From Oscillospiraceae bacterium (GTDB taxonomy: Bacteria > Bacillota > Clostridia > Oscillospirales > Ruminococcaceae), in NCBI GenBank assembly GCA_009777725.1, contig WRLG01000007.1:43071-107070 (forward strand): a stretch of DNA of 64,000 bases. Reading direction: 5' to 3'. Under the pieces are notes generated by a model. That model was not told the origin of the DNA. It did not search any database and saw nothing but the letters and a program-made list of their open reading frames with translations. Within the stretch, counting starts at the first letter, position 1, and every line of letters begins with the position of its first letter. Positions 55,642 through 63,983 of the stretch are shown piece by piece. Position numbers and translations under genes: made by a program.

Positions 55642-58044
55642 TCACTCCTCGTTCCTAAGTCCTAAAGCCTCATTCGCTATATCGACAGCCTCCTTTGCAT
55701 CCTTAGCGTAGAAATCCGCGCCGATTTTCAAGGCGTATTCCGGGGTTAGCACCGCGCCGCCTACCATAACTTTGCAATTAATGCCGCTCTCGCGTAAAAG
55801 CGTTATGGTATCTTCCATAGCACGGAGCGTTGTTGTCATAAGCGCGGACAGCCCTACAAGGCGGGCATCATGCTTGCGCGCCGCTTCGGCAATCTCGCTC
55901 GGCGGGACATCCTTACCTAAATCAACCACCTCAAAGCCGTAATTCTGCAACAGGAGCTTTACGATATTTTTCCCTATATCGTGAATGTCGCCCTTGACCG
56001 TTGCCAAAACGACCTTACCTTTTGATATGCAGTCGGGGCTTCCTTTTTGTGCGGAGAAGTGTCTTATTTCCTCAAATCCCGCTTGCGCCGCACTTGCCGC
56101 CATAATAAGCTGAGGCAGAAAGCTTTTGCCCGCTTCAAATTCAGAGCCGACCGAATCAAGAGCGGGTATAAGCATGGTGTTTACAATGGTCATGGGCGGC
56201 GTGTGGGTAAGGAGCTGTTTCGTTATAAGAGCGGCTTCTTTTTTTAATCCGCTTTTTACTGCGGCTTCAAGCGTCAAGTCGGAGCTTTGCTTTGTTTCCG
56301 CACCATCTCCGCTATCGCGCTTAGTTTGATAGGCGGCGATAAATTCGGCGGCGTTAACGTCAAGCTTATTTAAGAGGTTATGAGCTAAAACCGCGCCCGT
56401 CATAGCACGGCTGTTAGGGTTTATGATTGGCAGGTCAAGACCGTTTGCCAAGGCAATTTGCAAAAAACTGCTGTTTATAAGCTCTCTTTCGGGGAGACCA
56501 AAAGAAATATTGGAAATGCCCAACACCGTTTTAAGCCCAAGCTCGCTTTTAACGCGGCGTAAAGCCTCAATCGTCTGCATAGCACTTTCCTGTTCTGCCG
56601 ACACGGTAAGCGTCAGGCAGTCAATATAAACGTCCTCCTTTTTTATGCCGTAGGACAGAGCCTTTTCAAGTATTTTTTGAGCAATTTTAAGCCTGCCCTC
56701 CGCAGACTTGGGAATCCCGCTTTTATCAAGCGTTAACCCCACCGTTGCCGCGCCGTATTTTTTAATTACGGGCAACAGAGCGTCAAGCGATGCGTCCTCG
56801 CCGCTTACGGAATTGACGATAGCCTTGCCGTTATAAACGCGCAAAGCCGCTTCTATTACGTCCTTATCCGTGGAGTCAATCTGTAAGGGCAGGTCGGTAA
56901 CGCTCTGCAAAGCCTTTACAGTCCTTACCATAACCGCCTTTTCGTCAATGCCGGGGATACCCACGTTAACATCGAGTATATCCGCGCCCGCGTTTACCTG
57001 CTCGATTGCCTGCCTTAGGATATAATCTATATCCCCGCTTTTTAATGCTTCTTTAAAAAGCTTCTTTCCCGTAGGGTTAATTCTTTCCCCGATAATACGG
57101 GGGCGGTTAATCACTACCGCTTTGGAAGCGGAGCATACCGCAGATACAGGCGTTTGGCGCGTGATGCCGGGGGCGGGCAGGGTTGAAAATCTCTCCTTTA
57201 GCTTTTTTATAAATTCCGGCGAAGTTCCGCAGCAGCCGCCGACTATTTTTACGCCGTATTCGGCAAGCTCTGCCATGCCTTGGGCGAACTCCTCCGCCGA
57301 AAGGCTGAACAGCCCCGTTTCCGGGTCGGGGAGCCCCGCGTTGGGCTTAGCGATAATCGGCAGGCTGGTCCATTCGGACAATTCCTTTATAACCTGTGCC
57401 AAATCGTTTGCTCCTAAAGAGCAGTTTACGCCAATGGCATCCGCGCCCAGACCCTCTAAGGTTAACGCCATAGAGGGGACACAAACGCCCGAAAAGGTTC
57501 GCCCGCTTTTTTCAAAGGTCATACAGGCAAGAACCGGCAACTCACTATTCTCCTTAACGGCTAAAACAGCCGCTTTCATCTCATATAAATCCGCGAACGT
57601 CTGTATGGCAAAGAGCTGTGCTCCTGCTTTTACACCCGCCTTTACCTGTTCGGCGAACATCTCATATGCGTCCTCGAACGAAAGCACGCCCGTCGGCTCT
57701 AAAAGCTGACCGATGGGCGATATATCCAGAGCTAACAGGGTGTTGGGGAAATCGTCTTTTAGCGCGTCCTTAGCGACTTTTGCCGCTTGAATGATAACCT
57801 CTTCAACGCTCTTACCTGTCCCCTCCAGCTTGTAGCGGTTTACGCCGAAAGTATTCATGCTGACTATATCCGAGCCTGCCTCGGCGTAGGAGCGGATAAC
57901 CGCGCCGACCATATCGGGCGAGGTAAAGTTAAGCATAACGGGATTTTCCCCCGTTTTCATTCCTTTTTTTTGCAATTCCGTTCCCATAGCACCGTCAAAA
58001 AATACAAAATTATTTTTCAGCAGTTCTTGCAGTTTATTTTTCAT
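55642..58044 (-). CDS. metH: B12-dependent methionine synthase, lacking the activation domain
   Basis: In order: homocysteine-binding barrel (FFDGAMGTEL, zinc ligands in GVNCS and GGCCGT), pterin/methyl-THF barrel (RIIGERINPTGKK, LQIDSTDKDV), cap helix bundle and cobalamin domain with DIHDIGKN, giving the base-off histidine. At about 800 residues it ends after the B12 domain, so the reactivation domain of E. coli MetH is missing, as is common in Clostridia where a separate protein reactivates it. The start at 58044 fits MKNKLQELL; 58056 is an alternative. Confidence 0.94.
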   Translation of the reverse strand: MKNKLQELLKNNFVFFDGAMGTELQKKGMKTGENPVMLNFTSPDMVGAVIRSYAEAGSDIVSMNTFGVNRYKLEGTGKSVEEVIIQAAKVAKDALKDDFPNTLLALDISPIGQLLEPTGVLSFEDAYEMFAEQVKAGVKAGAQLFAIQTFADLYEMKAAVLAVKENSELPVLACMTFEKSGRTFSGVCVPSMALTLEGLGADAIGVNCSLGANDLAQVIKELSEWTSLPIIAKPNAGLPDPETGLFSLSAEEFAQGMAELAEYGVKIVGGCCGTSPEFIKKLKERFSTLPAPGITRQTPVSAVCSASKAVVINRPRIIGERINPTGKKLFKEALKSGDIDYILRQAIEQVNAGADILDVNVGIPGIDEKAVMVRTVKALQSVTDLPLQIDSTDKDVIEAALRVYNGKAIVNSVSGEDASLDALLPVIKKYGAATVGLTLDKSGIPKSAEGRLKIAQKILEKALSYGIKKEDVYIDCLTLTVSAEQESAMQTIEALRRVKSELGLKTVLGISNISFGLPERELINSSFLQIALANGLDLPIINPNSRAMTGAVLAHNLLNKLDVNAAEFIAAYQTKRDSGDGAETKQSSDLTLEAAVKSGLKKEAALITKQLLTHTPPMTIVNTMLIPALDSVGSEFEAGKSFLPQLIMAASAAQAGFEEIRHFSAQKGSPDCISKGKVVLATVKGDIHDIGKNIVKLLLQNYGFEVVDLGKDVPPSEIAEAARKHDARLVGLSALMTTTLRAMEDTITLLRESGINCKVMVGGAVLTPEYALKIGADFYAKDAKEAVDIANEALGLRNEE

Positions 58045-58244
58045 ATATATAACCATGCTCCGTTCCGCGCGCGCAAGCATGAAATTCGCATGGTCTTGCC
58101 CCCTTTTTATTTTTTATTTAAGTATAACATATTATATTACGAATTGTCAACTTTTTGCTTTGACTTGTTTGGGTAAACGAAGGTTGATAATTTGTGAACA
58201 TATTGTGTATTTTAATTTTCAAAATATTAATTTACTTCCAGCTA

Positions 58245-58273
58245 TTGACTTAAAAGCAAAAATATGCTATTAT
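58245..58273 (+). promoter_or_regulatory. Promoter of the REC protein
   Basis: TTGACT (58245-58250), 17-base spacer, TATTAT (58268-58273). Confidence 0.72.
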
Positions 58274-58329
58274 TATAGCGTATAAGGTAAATTTCAGTTA
58301 AGAATAACTTACAAGCGGAGGAAACGGTT

Positions 58330-58719
58330 ATGTCCGAAAATAAAAACAGCATACTTATAGTGGATGATGAGAACTCGAATATTATGGCGTTGACCCATAT
58401 TTTGAGTGATGAATATATAATCTACGCGGCAAAGGACGGGTGGGACGCGATTGACGCCGCCAAAGAATTCTCCCCCGATTTAATTTTGCTCGATATTATC
58501 ATGCCCGGAATGGATGGCTACGAGGTTCTCACCGCGCTCAGAAAAACAGAAAAGACCAAAAATATACCCGTTATTTTCGTAACGGGTCTAAGCAGTATTG
58601 ACGATGAGGAAATCGGCTTGACCTTCGGCGCGGCGGATTACATCATTAAGCCCTTTAACGCGTCCATTGTAAACCTCAGAGTGCGGAATCAGATGAAGAT
58701 TATTAATAAGCTTAAATGA
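58330..58719 (+). CDS. Stand-alone response regulator receiver domain
   Basis: A 129-residue single REC domain: acid pocket IVDDE, phosphoacceptor D in LILLDIIMPGMDG, T in FVTGLSS and K in IKPFNAS. There is no output domain, so it acts by binding another protein or by passing phosphate on. It may receive phosphate from the HPt proteins of this window; the neighbouring kinase at 58.8 kb has no receiver of its own and converges on it. GGAGG lies before the ATG. Confidence 0.92.
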   Translation: MSENKNSILIVDDENSNIMALTHILSDEYIIYAAKDGWDAIDAAKEFSPDLILLDIIMPGMDGYEVLTALRKTEKTKNIPVIFVTGLSSIDDEEIGLTFGAADYIIKPFNASIVNLRVRNQMKIINKLK

Positions 58720-58760
58720 GTGGGTTGCGGGGGCTATGTATTGGCACGAATATATTATTT

Positions 58761-58789
58761 AAAAAACCGCCATAATAGGGCGGTTTTTT
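58761..58789. terminator. Bidirectional terminator between REC and kinase genes
   Basis: AAAAAACCGCC, loop ATAATA, GGGCGGTTTTTT, with A and T runs on both sides. Confidence 0.92.
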
Positions 58790-58818
58790 AAATAATTGCT
58801 TACCGGCATAACTTACGC

Positions 58819-60231
58819 TCACTGTTCATTGTTAACTGCCTCACCGCCGGAGATTTCAAACCAAAATGTACTCCCCACCCCCATGATTGAAGAAACGCCG
58901 AACCTGCAGTTATGCTGTTTTAAAATTTGCTTTACTATTGAAAGCCCCAAGCCTGTTCCGATAACATCACGCTTGCTTTTTTCGGCGCGGTAGTATCTGT
59001 CGAAAATCAGCGGGAGCAGTTCCTTTTCAATTCCGGCACCCGTGTCGGTTATTTCAATCAGCGTATGATTTTTTGAATTTCGCTGAACAATATAAACGGT
59101 TTTATTTTCGCCGGTATAGTTAACCGCGTTATTAATAAGATTATATAAAACCTGCTCGATTTTTATAGTATCGGCTGAAACTGTAAAAGGATTGCCGAGG
59201 GACAGAATAAATTTATATCCCTGCCGCTCCGAAAAAATCTTGTAGCGTTCCATAATGCCGCTTATTTTTTCGGTTATATCAAATTCTGTTATATTTAGAC
59301 CGACAACCCCGCTTTCAAGCGCGGAGAGGTCCAGTATATCCTTTACCAAGGAGGCGAGACGGTCGCTTTCATCAATGATTATGCCGATGTGTTCATCCCG
59401 CTTTTGAGGATTTCCGCCCGATATGTCGCGCAACATTTCGGCGTATGCCTTTACCATGGTTAAGGGCGTTCTTAAATCATGGGAGATGTTCGCGACAATA
59501 TCCCTCCGCAAGCCGCCTACCTTAGATATTTCGGCGGCGGCAAAGCGCAGTGCGTCTGCAATCAGCTCCGTTTCGGCGTAGCCCTGCCCGTTAAAATCAA
59601 GATTGCTCTCTCCCTGCGATAATTTTTTCGCGCAACGGGCAACTCTTTTTACGGGGCGTTCTATACGCCTTGCTATAAAGAGCGAAACACAAACGCCGAG
59701 TGCGAACAGCATCGCAAGGATAAAGAAAATCTGATTTTTTACTAAAGCCGCCTCCGAATCAAGCGGCTCTAACAAGACGTTAAGGTAAACATACCCCGCA
59801 GGGCTTTCGCGCTCTCCCAAAATATATGCTAAAAGCAGGGTTTCCTTTCCGAAGCGGTTTAACGGTCGGGCGTGAAATAGTCCGTCCGGGCTTGCCGCCG
59901 CTTCGGCACGGCATAAATAAAGCTCAAGGTAGTTGAGGCTGTGGAGAACACAGCTTTCGCCCATTGCGTCAAACCGATAAACGAGCCTCCCTGTTTGGTC
60001 CAGAATCAGTATGCACATATTATTCTCATAAGCCAGTTTATTGAGCATATCCGCCGTGAAATTCTCATCATTTTCTATATTGAGGATATAATCCGCCGCC
60101 TTTTTCGTGTCGCGGATTTTTGCATTTTTGTAATTCGCCTCGAAAGACGAGAGAAAAGCGACCCAGAATAACAAGAGCATAAGTGCTGTAAATATGATTA
60201 AATATAACCAAACGGTATTACGCACTTTCAT
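58819..60231 (-). CDS. Membrane sensor histidine kinase
   Basis: The ATG at 60231 shares its A with the TGA stop of the upstream aldo/keto reductase gene, so translation is coupled. The protein has TM1 near 9-30, an extracellular part of about 150 residues, TM2 near 165-185, HAMP, HisKA with VANISHDLRTPLTMVKAY and HATPase (LYNLINNAVNYTG, GTGLGLSIV). No response-regulator gene follows it; the nearest REC protein converges from the other strand. Coupling to a reductase suggests redox or metabolite sensing, by inference. Confidence 0.9.
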   Translation of the reverse strand: MKVRNTVWLYLIIFTALMLLLFWVAFLSSFEANYKNAKIRDTKKAADYILNIENDENFTADMLNKLAYENNMCILILDQTGRLVYRFDAMGESCVLHSLNYLELYLCRAEAAASPDGLFHARPLNRFGKETLLLAYILGERESPAGYVYLNVLLEPLDSEAALVKNQIFFILAMLFALGVCVSLFIARRIERPVKRVARCAKKLSQGESNLDFNGQGYAETELIADALRFAAAEISKVGGLRRDIVANISHDLRTPLTMVKAYAEMLRDISGGNPQKRDEHIGIIIDESDRLASLVKDILDLSALESGVVGLNITEFDITEKISGIMERYKIFSERQGYKFILSLGNPFTVSADTIKIEQVLYNLINNAVNYTGENKTVYIVQRNSKNHTLIEITDTGAGIEKELLPLIFDRYYRAEKSKRDVIGTGLGLSIVKQILKQHNCRFGVSSIMGVGSTFWFEISGGEAVNNEQ

Positions 60232-61361
60232 CACAAGCTTTCCAATACGCCGCAAACCCTTTCAAGCTCCTTGCGGATAAGAAGCTTTTGGGGACACTTA
60301 GGTTCGCAAGCTCCGCAGTTAACGCAATGCTCGAAAATTTTCCCCTCTCCCCAAGGGTTCTTTTTATACCAGCCGTATGCGCCTTTGATTCCCTCGCTTA
60401 AACCGTATACGTTATGGTGGGTGTAAAACTCGAATATTTTAGGGATGTCAATCCCGGCGGGGCAAGGCATACAGTATTTACAGCCGGTACAGTACAGTTC
60501 CCTGAATTTAGCCGCATCCTCCATCGCATCGCCCAGCCGCTTCCATTCATCGGCGGTGATTTCACCCGCTATGCTCGCTACGGCGGCATTTGCTTCAAGG
60601 TGCTCCATGCTCTCCATCCCCGAAAGGGCACAGTCAACGCTTTGGTTGCCTATAACAAAGCGCATGGCAAGCTCATAGGTCGCGTTTGATTTTTTCCCGG
60701 TAAGCTTTTCATAAAGCCCGGTCGGCGCAGAAAGCCTGCCGCCCCCAACGGGACCCATGACGACGACCCCCAGCCCCTTTTCCTTTGCATAATCCATCAT
60801 TTTTTCGTGTGAGCGGTCAAGCAGATTATACTGCACAAGGACAGAGGAAAGCCCCGGCACGTTGTCTATTATATAGCTCATATTTTCCGGCTCATCGTGG
60901 AAGCTGAACGACATATGTCGAATCAGCCCTTCGTCTATGCACCTTTGGGCTTCTGCCATGATATTATCCTTTACAATTATTTCCGCCGTGCCTTTATTAA
61001 TGCCCCAGAAGTGGTAGAAATCAACATAATCCGTTTCCATTTTGGCAAGGCTTCCCTCTAAAAACCTGCGAAAATCGCCGATTTGCTTATATTCACCCAT
61101 CGGTATTTTGGTTGACAGGTAAAGTTGCGAGCGAAACGGTTTTAACGCTCTGCCCATAATGCTTTCGCTGTTGCCGTTAAGATAATAAGGCGCGGAATCG
61201 AAGTAATTCACGCCCAATTCAACGGCTCTTTGCAAGAGCGGAAAGGCTATGTCCTCATTCACATAATGCTTGCCCTCCTTTTCAATTTCCGGCAGTCTCA
61301 TACAGCCGAAGCCCAGAACAGAAATATCCAACCCTGTGTTTCCGAATTTGCGGTATTGCAT
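60231..61361 (-). CDS. Aldo/keto reductase with C-terminal 4Fe-4S ferredoxin domain
   Basis: ATG 61361 has AAAGGAG eight bases upstream. An AKR barrel (YRKFGNTGLDISVLGFGCMRLP, NYFDSAPYY with the catalytic Tyr, TKIP) is followed by a ferredoxin-like domain with CTGCKYCMPCP and CVNCGACEPKCP, eight cysteines for two 4Fe-4S clusters. This fused type is widespread in anaerobes, with unknown substrates. The start of the coupled kinase gene overlaps its stop codon. Confidence 0.92.
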   Translation of the reverse strand: MQYRKFGNTGLDISVLGFGCMRLPEIEKEGKHYVNEDIAFPLLQRAVELGVNYFDSAPYYLNGNSESIMGRALKPFRSQLYLSTKIPMGEYKQIGDFRRFLEGSLAKMETDYVDFYHFWGINKGTAEIIVKDNIMAEAQRCIDEGLIRHMSFSFHDEPENMSYIIDNVPGLSSVLVQYNLLDRSHEKMMDYAKEKGLGVVVMGPVGGGRLSAPTGLYEKLTGKKSNATYELAMRFVIGNQSVDCALSGMESMEHLEANAAVASIAGEITADEWKRLGDAMEDAAKFRELYCTGCKYCMPCPAGIDIPKIFEFYTHHNVYGLSEGIKGAYGWYKKNPWGEGKIFEHCVNCGACEPKCPQKLLIRKELERVCGVLESL

Positions 61362-61427
61362 AGTGTTCACTCCTTTTCGTTATTAAAAAATAGTTGTTAG
61401 CGGCTGGTTGCTTTAATTTAAATTGAC

Positions 61428-61820
61428 TTAACGGTTATCAAATATAATAATATTTTCATTTAAATTTACGGTAAAAATAAATTTACTAAGTATATTCATG
61501 CCGATAATGCCGTCAATTTTAAACTCATCTAGGTATTTGTTTGAATGAGCGGGTATGTCAATCAATTCAAAAGAGCTTATCTGAATTTTCGGCACAGTTA
61601 CTTCATTTGCCGTAGTTATTCCTCCGCCTGTTCTTACGGTGATAGGCTTATCGTAAGTTATATAGCCAAGCCTTTTTATTGCTGAATCAGAAAAAGTTGT
61701 AATTGCCGCTCCTGTATCAATAAGTACGCGCATAGAAAAATAATCATTGTCTATGACGCTCCAAAAATCAACCTCAGCATATATTAAATCTTTTATGATT
61801 ACAATATCAAGCTTTCCCAT
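61428..61820 (-). CDS. Retropepsin-like aspartic protease
   Basis: A 130-residue single-domain aspartyl protease fold: the catalytic DTGA in VLIDTGAAITTFS and the second conserved loop IDGIIGMNILSKF. Active enzymes would be homodimers, each chain giving one Asp. The function in bacteria is unknown. It begins at the base where its upstream 72-aa partner ends, so the two are co-translated. Intracellular, as there is no signal peptide. Confidence 0.85.
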   Translation of the reverse strand: MGKLDIVIIKDLIYAEVDFWSVIDNDYFSMRVLIDTGAAITTFSDSAIKRLGYITYDKPITVRTGGGITTANEVTVPKIQISSFELIDIPAHSNKYLDEFKIDGIIGMNILSKFIFTVNLNENIIIFDNR

Positions 61821-62038
61821 TACAACAAAAACCCCCCTTCTTCATCGGGAAATTGACCTATATATAAGAATAGACTTTTAGGATTTTTCGACCATACGTC
61901 AAGTATAGTTTCTTTGTCTTCGCTTGCGGCAATAACCTCTCCGCCTAACGTGGAAAAATATTCGCTTTTTTTACGATTGGAAATACAAACAAATTTCCCA
62001 TCATACTGCTTTTCAATTTCCTGCATTGTTTGGTACAT
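61820..62038 (-). CDS. 72-aa partner of the retropepsin-like gene (DUF5678-like)
   Basis: A small protein with the pattern YDGKFVCIS...GGEVIAASEDKETILDVW, which resembles DUF5678 domains. These often precede retropepsin-like genes, and here the stop overlaps the partner's start. GGAGTG precedes the ATG. It may be a substrate-presenting or regulatory subunit; that is inference. No catalytic residues seen. Confidence 0.7.
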   Translation of the reverse strand: MYQTMQEIEKQYDGKFVCISNRKKSEYFSTLGGEVIAASEDKETILDVWSKNPKSLFLYIGQFPDEEGGFLL

Positions 62039-62081
62039 ATGGCTACACTCCTTTTAGTGATTAGAAAATAGTTGTTAGCAG

Positions 62082-62690
62082 TCAGTTAAAGTAGTCTTCC
62101 GCATTTTTATGTTGGCTTGCGGGGTGGTTTGAATTATATAGCTTTACCACTTCCTCAATAGCATCGTTTGACATAAAGGGCAGATAATCCTTAGCATAAT
62201 CCCAATTCCCGGTTAATTTAATCAGGTTTATTGCGCCTTTGTCAAAATTGATATTCATTTCAGAGCCAATGCGCTTTATATCATCGGGGTCGTCTAAAAT
62301 GATATATTGGTTATTATGAATAATTACGATTCGCTTGTCTGATAAAATCACGCCTTGGTTTATTATGCCGTCTTCATAAGAGCCTTCAATTGTCACGAAG
62401 TTGCCTTTAACCCGAAATTTATTCATCCAAGCATAGTTGATTTCGCTGCCATCATAAATTTCCCCATCGTAGATTTCACTTAGCTTCAAGCCGTCCCAAC
62501 TAATGTTGCTGATAGAATTTTCTTTTGGCTCTGAGCTGGTGTTTGTGTTGGGTTGACTCTTGCCGTTATCCAATTCAGCAACATACTTATCAAGATTTTT
62601 TAAAGCCTCTTGCACCCCGTATTCATCGCACCCCGACATTAAAATGGCGAGCATTATTGCTGACAAAAAAACTACTGATGTTATTTTCAT
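62082..62690 (-). CDS. Lipoprotein of unknown function
   Basis: Lipobox MSGC (Cys21) after a short signal sequence, followed by a ~45-residue Asn/Ser-rich linker and a domain of about 130 residues with repeated short strands (GNFVTIEGSYEDG, VILSDKRIVIIHNNQYIILDDPDD). It would sit on the outer membrane face. No recognised domain. It lies downstream of an Rpn remnant and upstream of the retropepsin pair, with an independent ribosome-binding site (AAGGAG). Confidence 0.7.
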   Translation of the reverse strand: MKITSVVFLSAIMLAILMSGCDEYGVQEALKNLDKYVAELDNGKSQPNTNTSSEPKENSISNISWDGLKLSEIYDGEIYDGSEINYAWMNKFRVKGNFVTIEGSYEDGIINQGVILSDKRIVIIHNNQYIILDDPDDIKRIGSEMNINFDKGAINLIKLTGNWDYAKDYLPFMSNDAIEEVVKLYNSNHPASQHKNAEDYFN

Positions 62691-62754
62691 TTTGTTAGTC
62701 TCCTTGTTATAATTATAGTCGTTAATCGCCCGTATGCCAACGAATTTTCCGCCC

Positions 62755-63051
62755 TCAATCTTCGCCCCTCGTCCAAAGCTGCCTTAACTCCTCATCGGGA
62801 AGATTAGTTACCCTCTTAATCATATCAAAGGATAAACCCTCTTTAATCATCCTGACCGCATTTTCAATTGCGGCTTCCAGCTTGCCCCTTTGAATCCCTG
62901 TTTGAATCCCTGTTTGAATCCCCTCGTTCAACCATTTCCTATCGCGCCTGTCGCGCATGATTTCTATTGAATGTGTCATAGAGTCCACATCTCCTTTCGC
63001 AATCGCTTGCTTGAATTTTTCTTTAAAATCATCGGGCGCGTCCCCCTTGAA
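62755..63051 (-). pseudogene. C-terminal remnant of an Rpn-family nuclease
   Basis: The open frame starts after an in-frame TAA at 63054-63052 and reads FKGDAPDDFKEKFKQ...RDRRDRKWLNEG, then GIQTGIQTGIQRGK and LEAAIENAVRMIKEG, the usual C-terminal part of Rpn/PD-(D/E)XK transposase-like proteins. The catalytic N-terminal ~200 residues are missing. An internal start at 62979 with AAAGGAG could still yield a short peptide. The GIQT repeat is an in-frame tandem 12-bp repeat. Confidence 0.75.
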
Positions 63052-63147
63052 TTACCCCACCTCTTTTCTATAATTATATCTAATCAAGCAGAAAATGTCA
63101 AGCGGTCAAGAATAAAAATTCACGCAAGAAACACACGGCAAAAGCAC

Positions 63148-63639
63148 CTAATTTTCAATGCGACCCTTATCATATTCCCTGTAGGCTTCGGCTTGTACTA
63201 AAGCCCTCCCCATTTTGTTTAAGCTTTTGTAGATGTTAATCAATTCCTGTTCATCTTCTGTCAAATTTTGCTCTTGAATCGGGGGAGCGGCGCAGCCCGG
63301 GGGTTCGTTAGCGGGGAATTCAAAGCAATCGGTAAGCTTCTGCAGGGCTTGGGCTTTAACTAAGATTTTACCCTTTAGGGTTAAGCTTTTGTAAGTGTTA
63401 AGCAGTTCCTGTTCGTCCTCTGTCAAGGATTTTTTCAGAACAGGGGTGTTGGTGCGCCCTAAAAGATAATCTGTGGAACATTCGAGGTAATCGGCAAGCT
63501 TTAATAGTGCTTCGCCGTTAGGAATTACTCCCCTTTTCCAATTAGACACACTTCCCGAGGATAACCCCAATTTAGCGGTCACAGCACTTGGCGTTGTATT
63601 TTTTTCTTTACAAATTTTTTCAAAATTAGCATAATTCAT
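63148..63639 (-). CDS. XRE-family regulator with duplicated 29-residue C-terminal repeat
   Basis: The start is ATG 63639 after AAAGGAG. An XRE domain (TPSAVTAKLGLSSGSVSNWKRGVIPN, LLKLADYLECSTDYLLGR) is followed by two copies of LTEDEQEL(L/I)N(T/I)YKSL...G(K/R)xLVxA, separated by ~25 residues with a Pro-rich stretch. The repeat probably forms dimerising or effector helices. Palindromic AAATATCAT/ATGATATTT lies just upstream, its likely operator, next to a divergent promoter. Confidence 0.87.
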   Translation of the reverse strand: MNYANFEKICKEKNTTPSAVTAKLGLSSGSVSNWKRGVIPNGEALLKLADYLECSTDYLLGRTNTPVLKKSLTEDEQELLNTYKSLTLKGKILVKAQALQKLTDCFEFPANEPPGCAAPPIQEQNLTEDEQELINIYKSLNKMGRALVQAEAYREYDKGRIEN

Positions 63640-63671
63640 AATAAACTCCTTTTGATTTAGTGAAGTTAAAT

Positions 63672-63727
63672 AAATATCATAAAAATGATATTTTAGTATT
63701 GACATTATACCCGAAATGATGTATAAT
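63672..63727. promoter_or_regulatory. Operator palindrome and divergent plus-strand promoter
   Basis: AAATATCAT (63672-63680) and ATGATATTT (63685-63693) form a palindrome. TTGACA (63699-63704), 17 bp, TATAAT (63722-63727) points to the right, into repeat-rich DNA with no gene inside the window. Confidence 0.75.
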
Positions 63728-63796
63728 GTTTATTATAATAGTATCGTATCCAAAAGTTGTATCCATTCAGTCACTGCAATATTGCACAAATTTTTC

Positions 63797-63824
63797 GTAG
63801 GGGCGACCGCCTCGGTCGCCCGAA
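63797..63824. repeat. GTAGGGGCG-type palindromic repeat
   Basis: GTAGGGGCGACCGCC with GGTCGCCC, followed by CGAAAGAACAAGCG. Nearly identical to the core at 47.76 kb, including the upstream AAATTTTTTCG. Confidence 0.75.
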
Positions 63825-63879
63825 AGAACAAGCGAAAGAATAAATAACGTAATGATTCAAGCGACCTTCTGCCGTCTTA

Positions 63880-63983
63880 ACTCCCTCCGTCACCTGCGGG
63901 TGACACCTCCCTCAAAGAGGGAGGCAAAAAGCTCCTTGCCTCCCTCTTTGAGGGAGGTGCCGCCCGCAGGCGGCGGAGGGAGT
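63880..63983. repeat. 46-bp inverted repeat with 12-bp loop
   Basis: The left arm begins ACTCCCTCCGTCACC and contains CCTCCCTCAAAGAGGGAGGC; the right arm is its near-perfect complement ending CGGAGGGAGT. Each arm also contains a smaller palindrome. The remaining bases to 64000 start a partial further copy (CGGAGGGAGTG). It is a dispersed, non-coding repeat type seen in many Clostridia. Confidence 0.75.
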
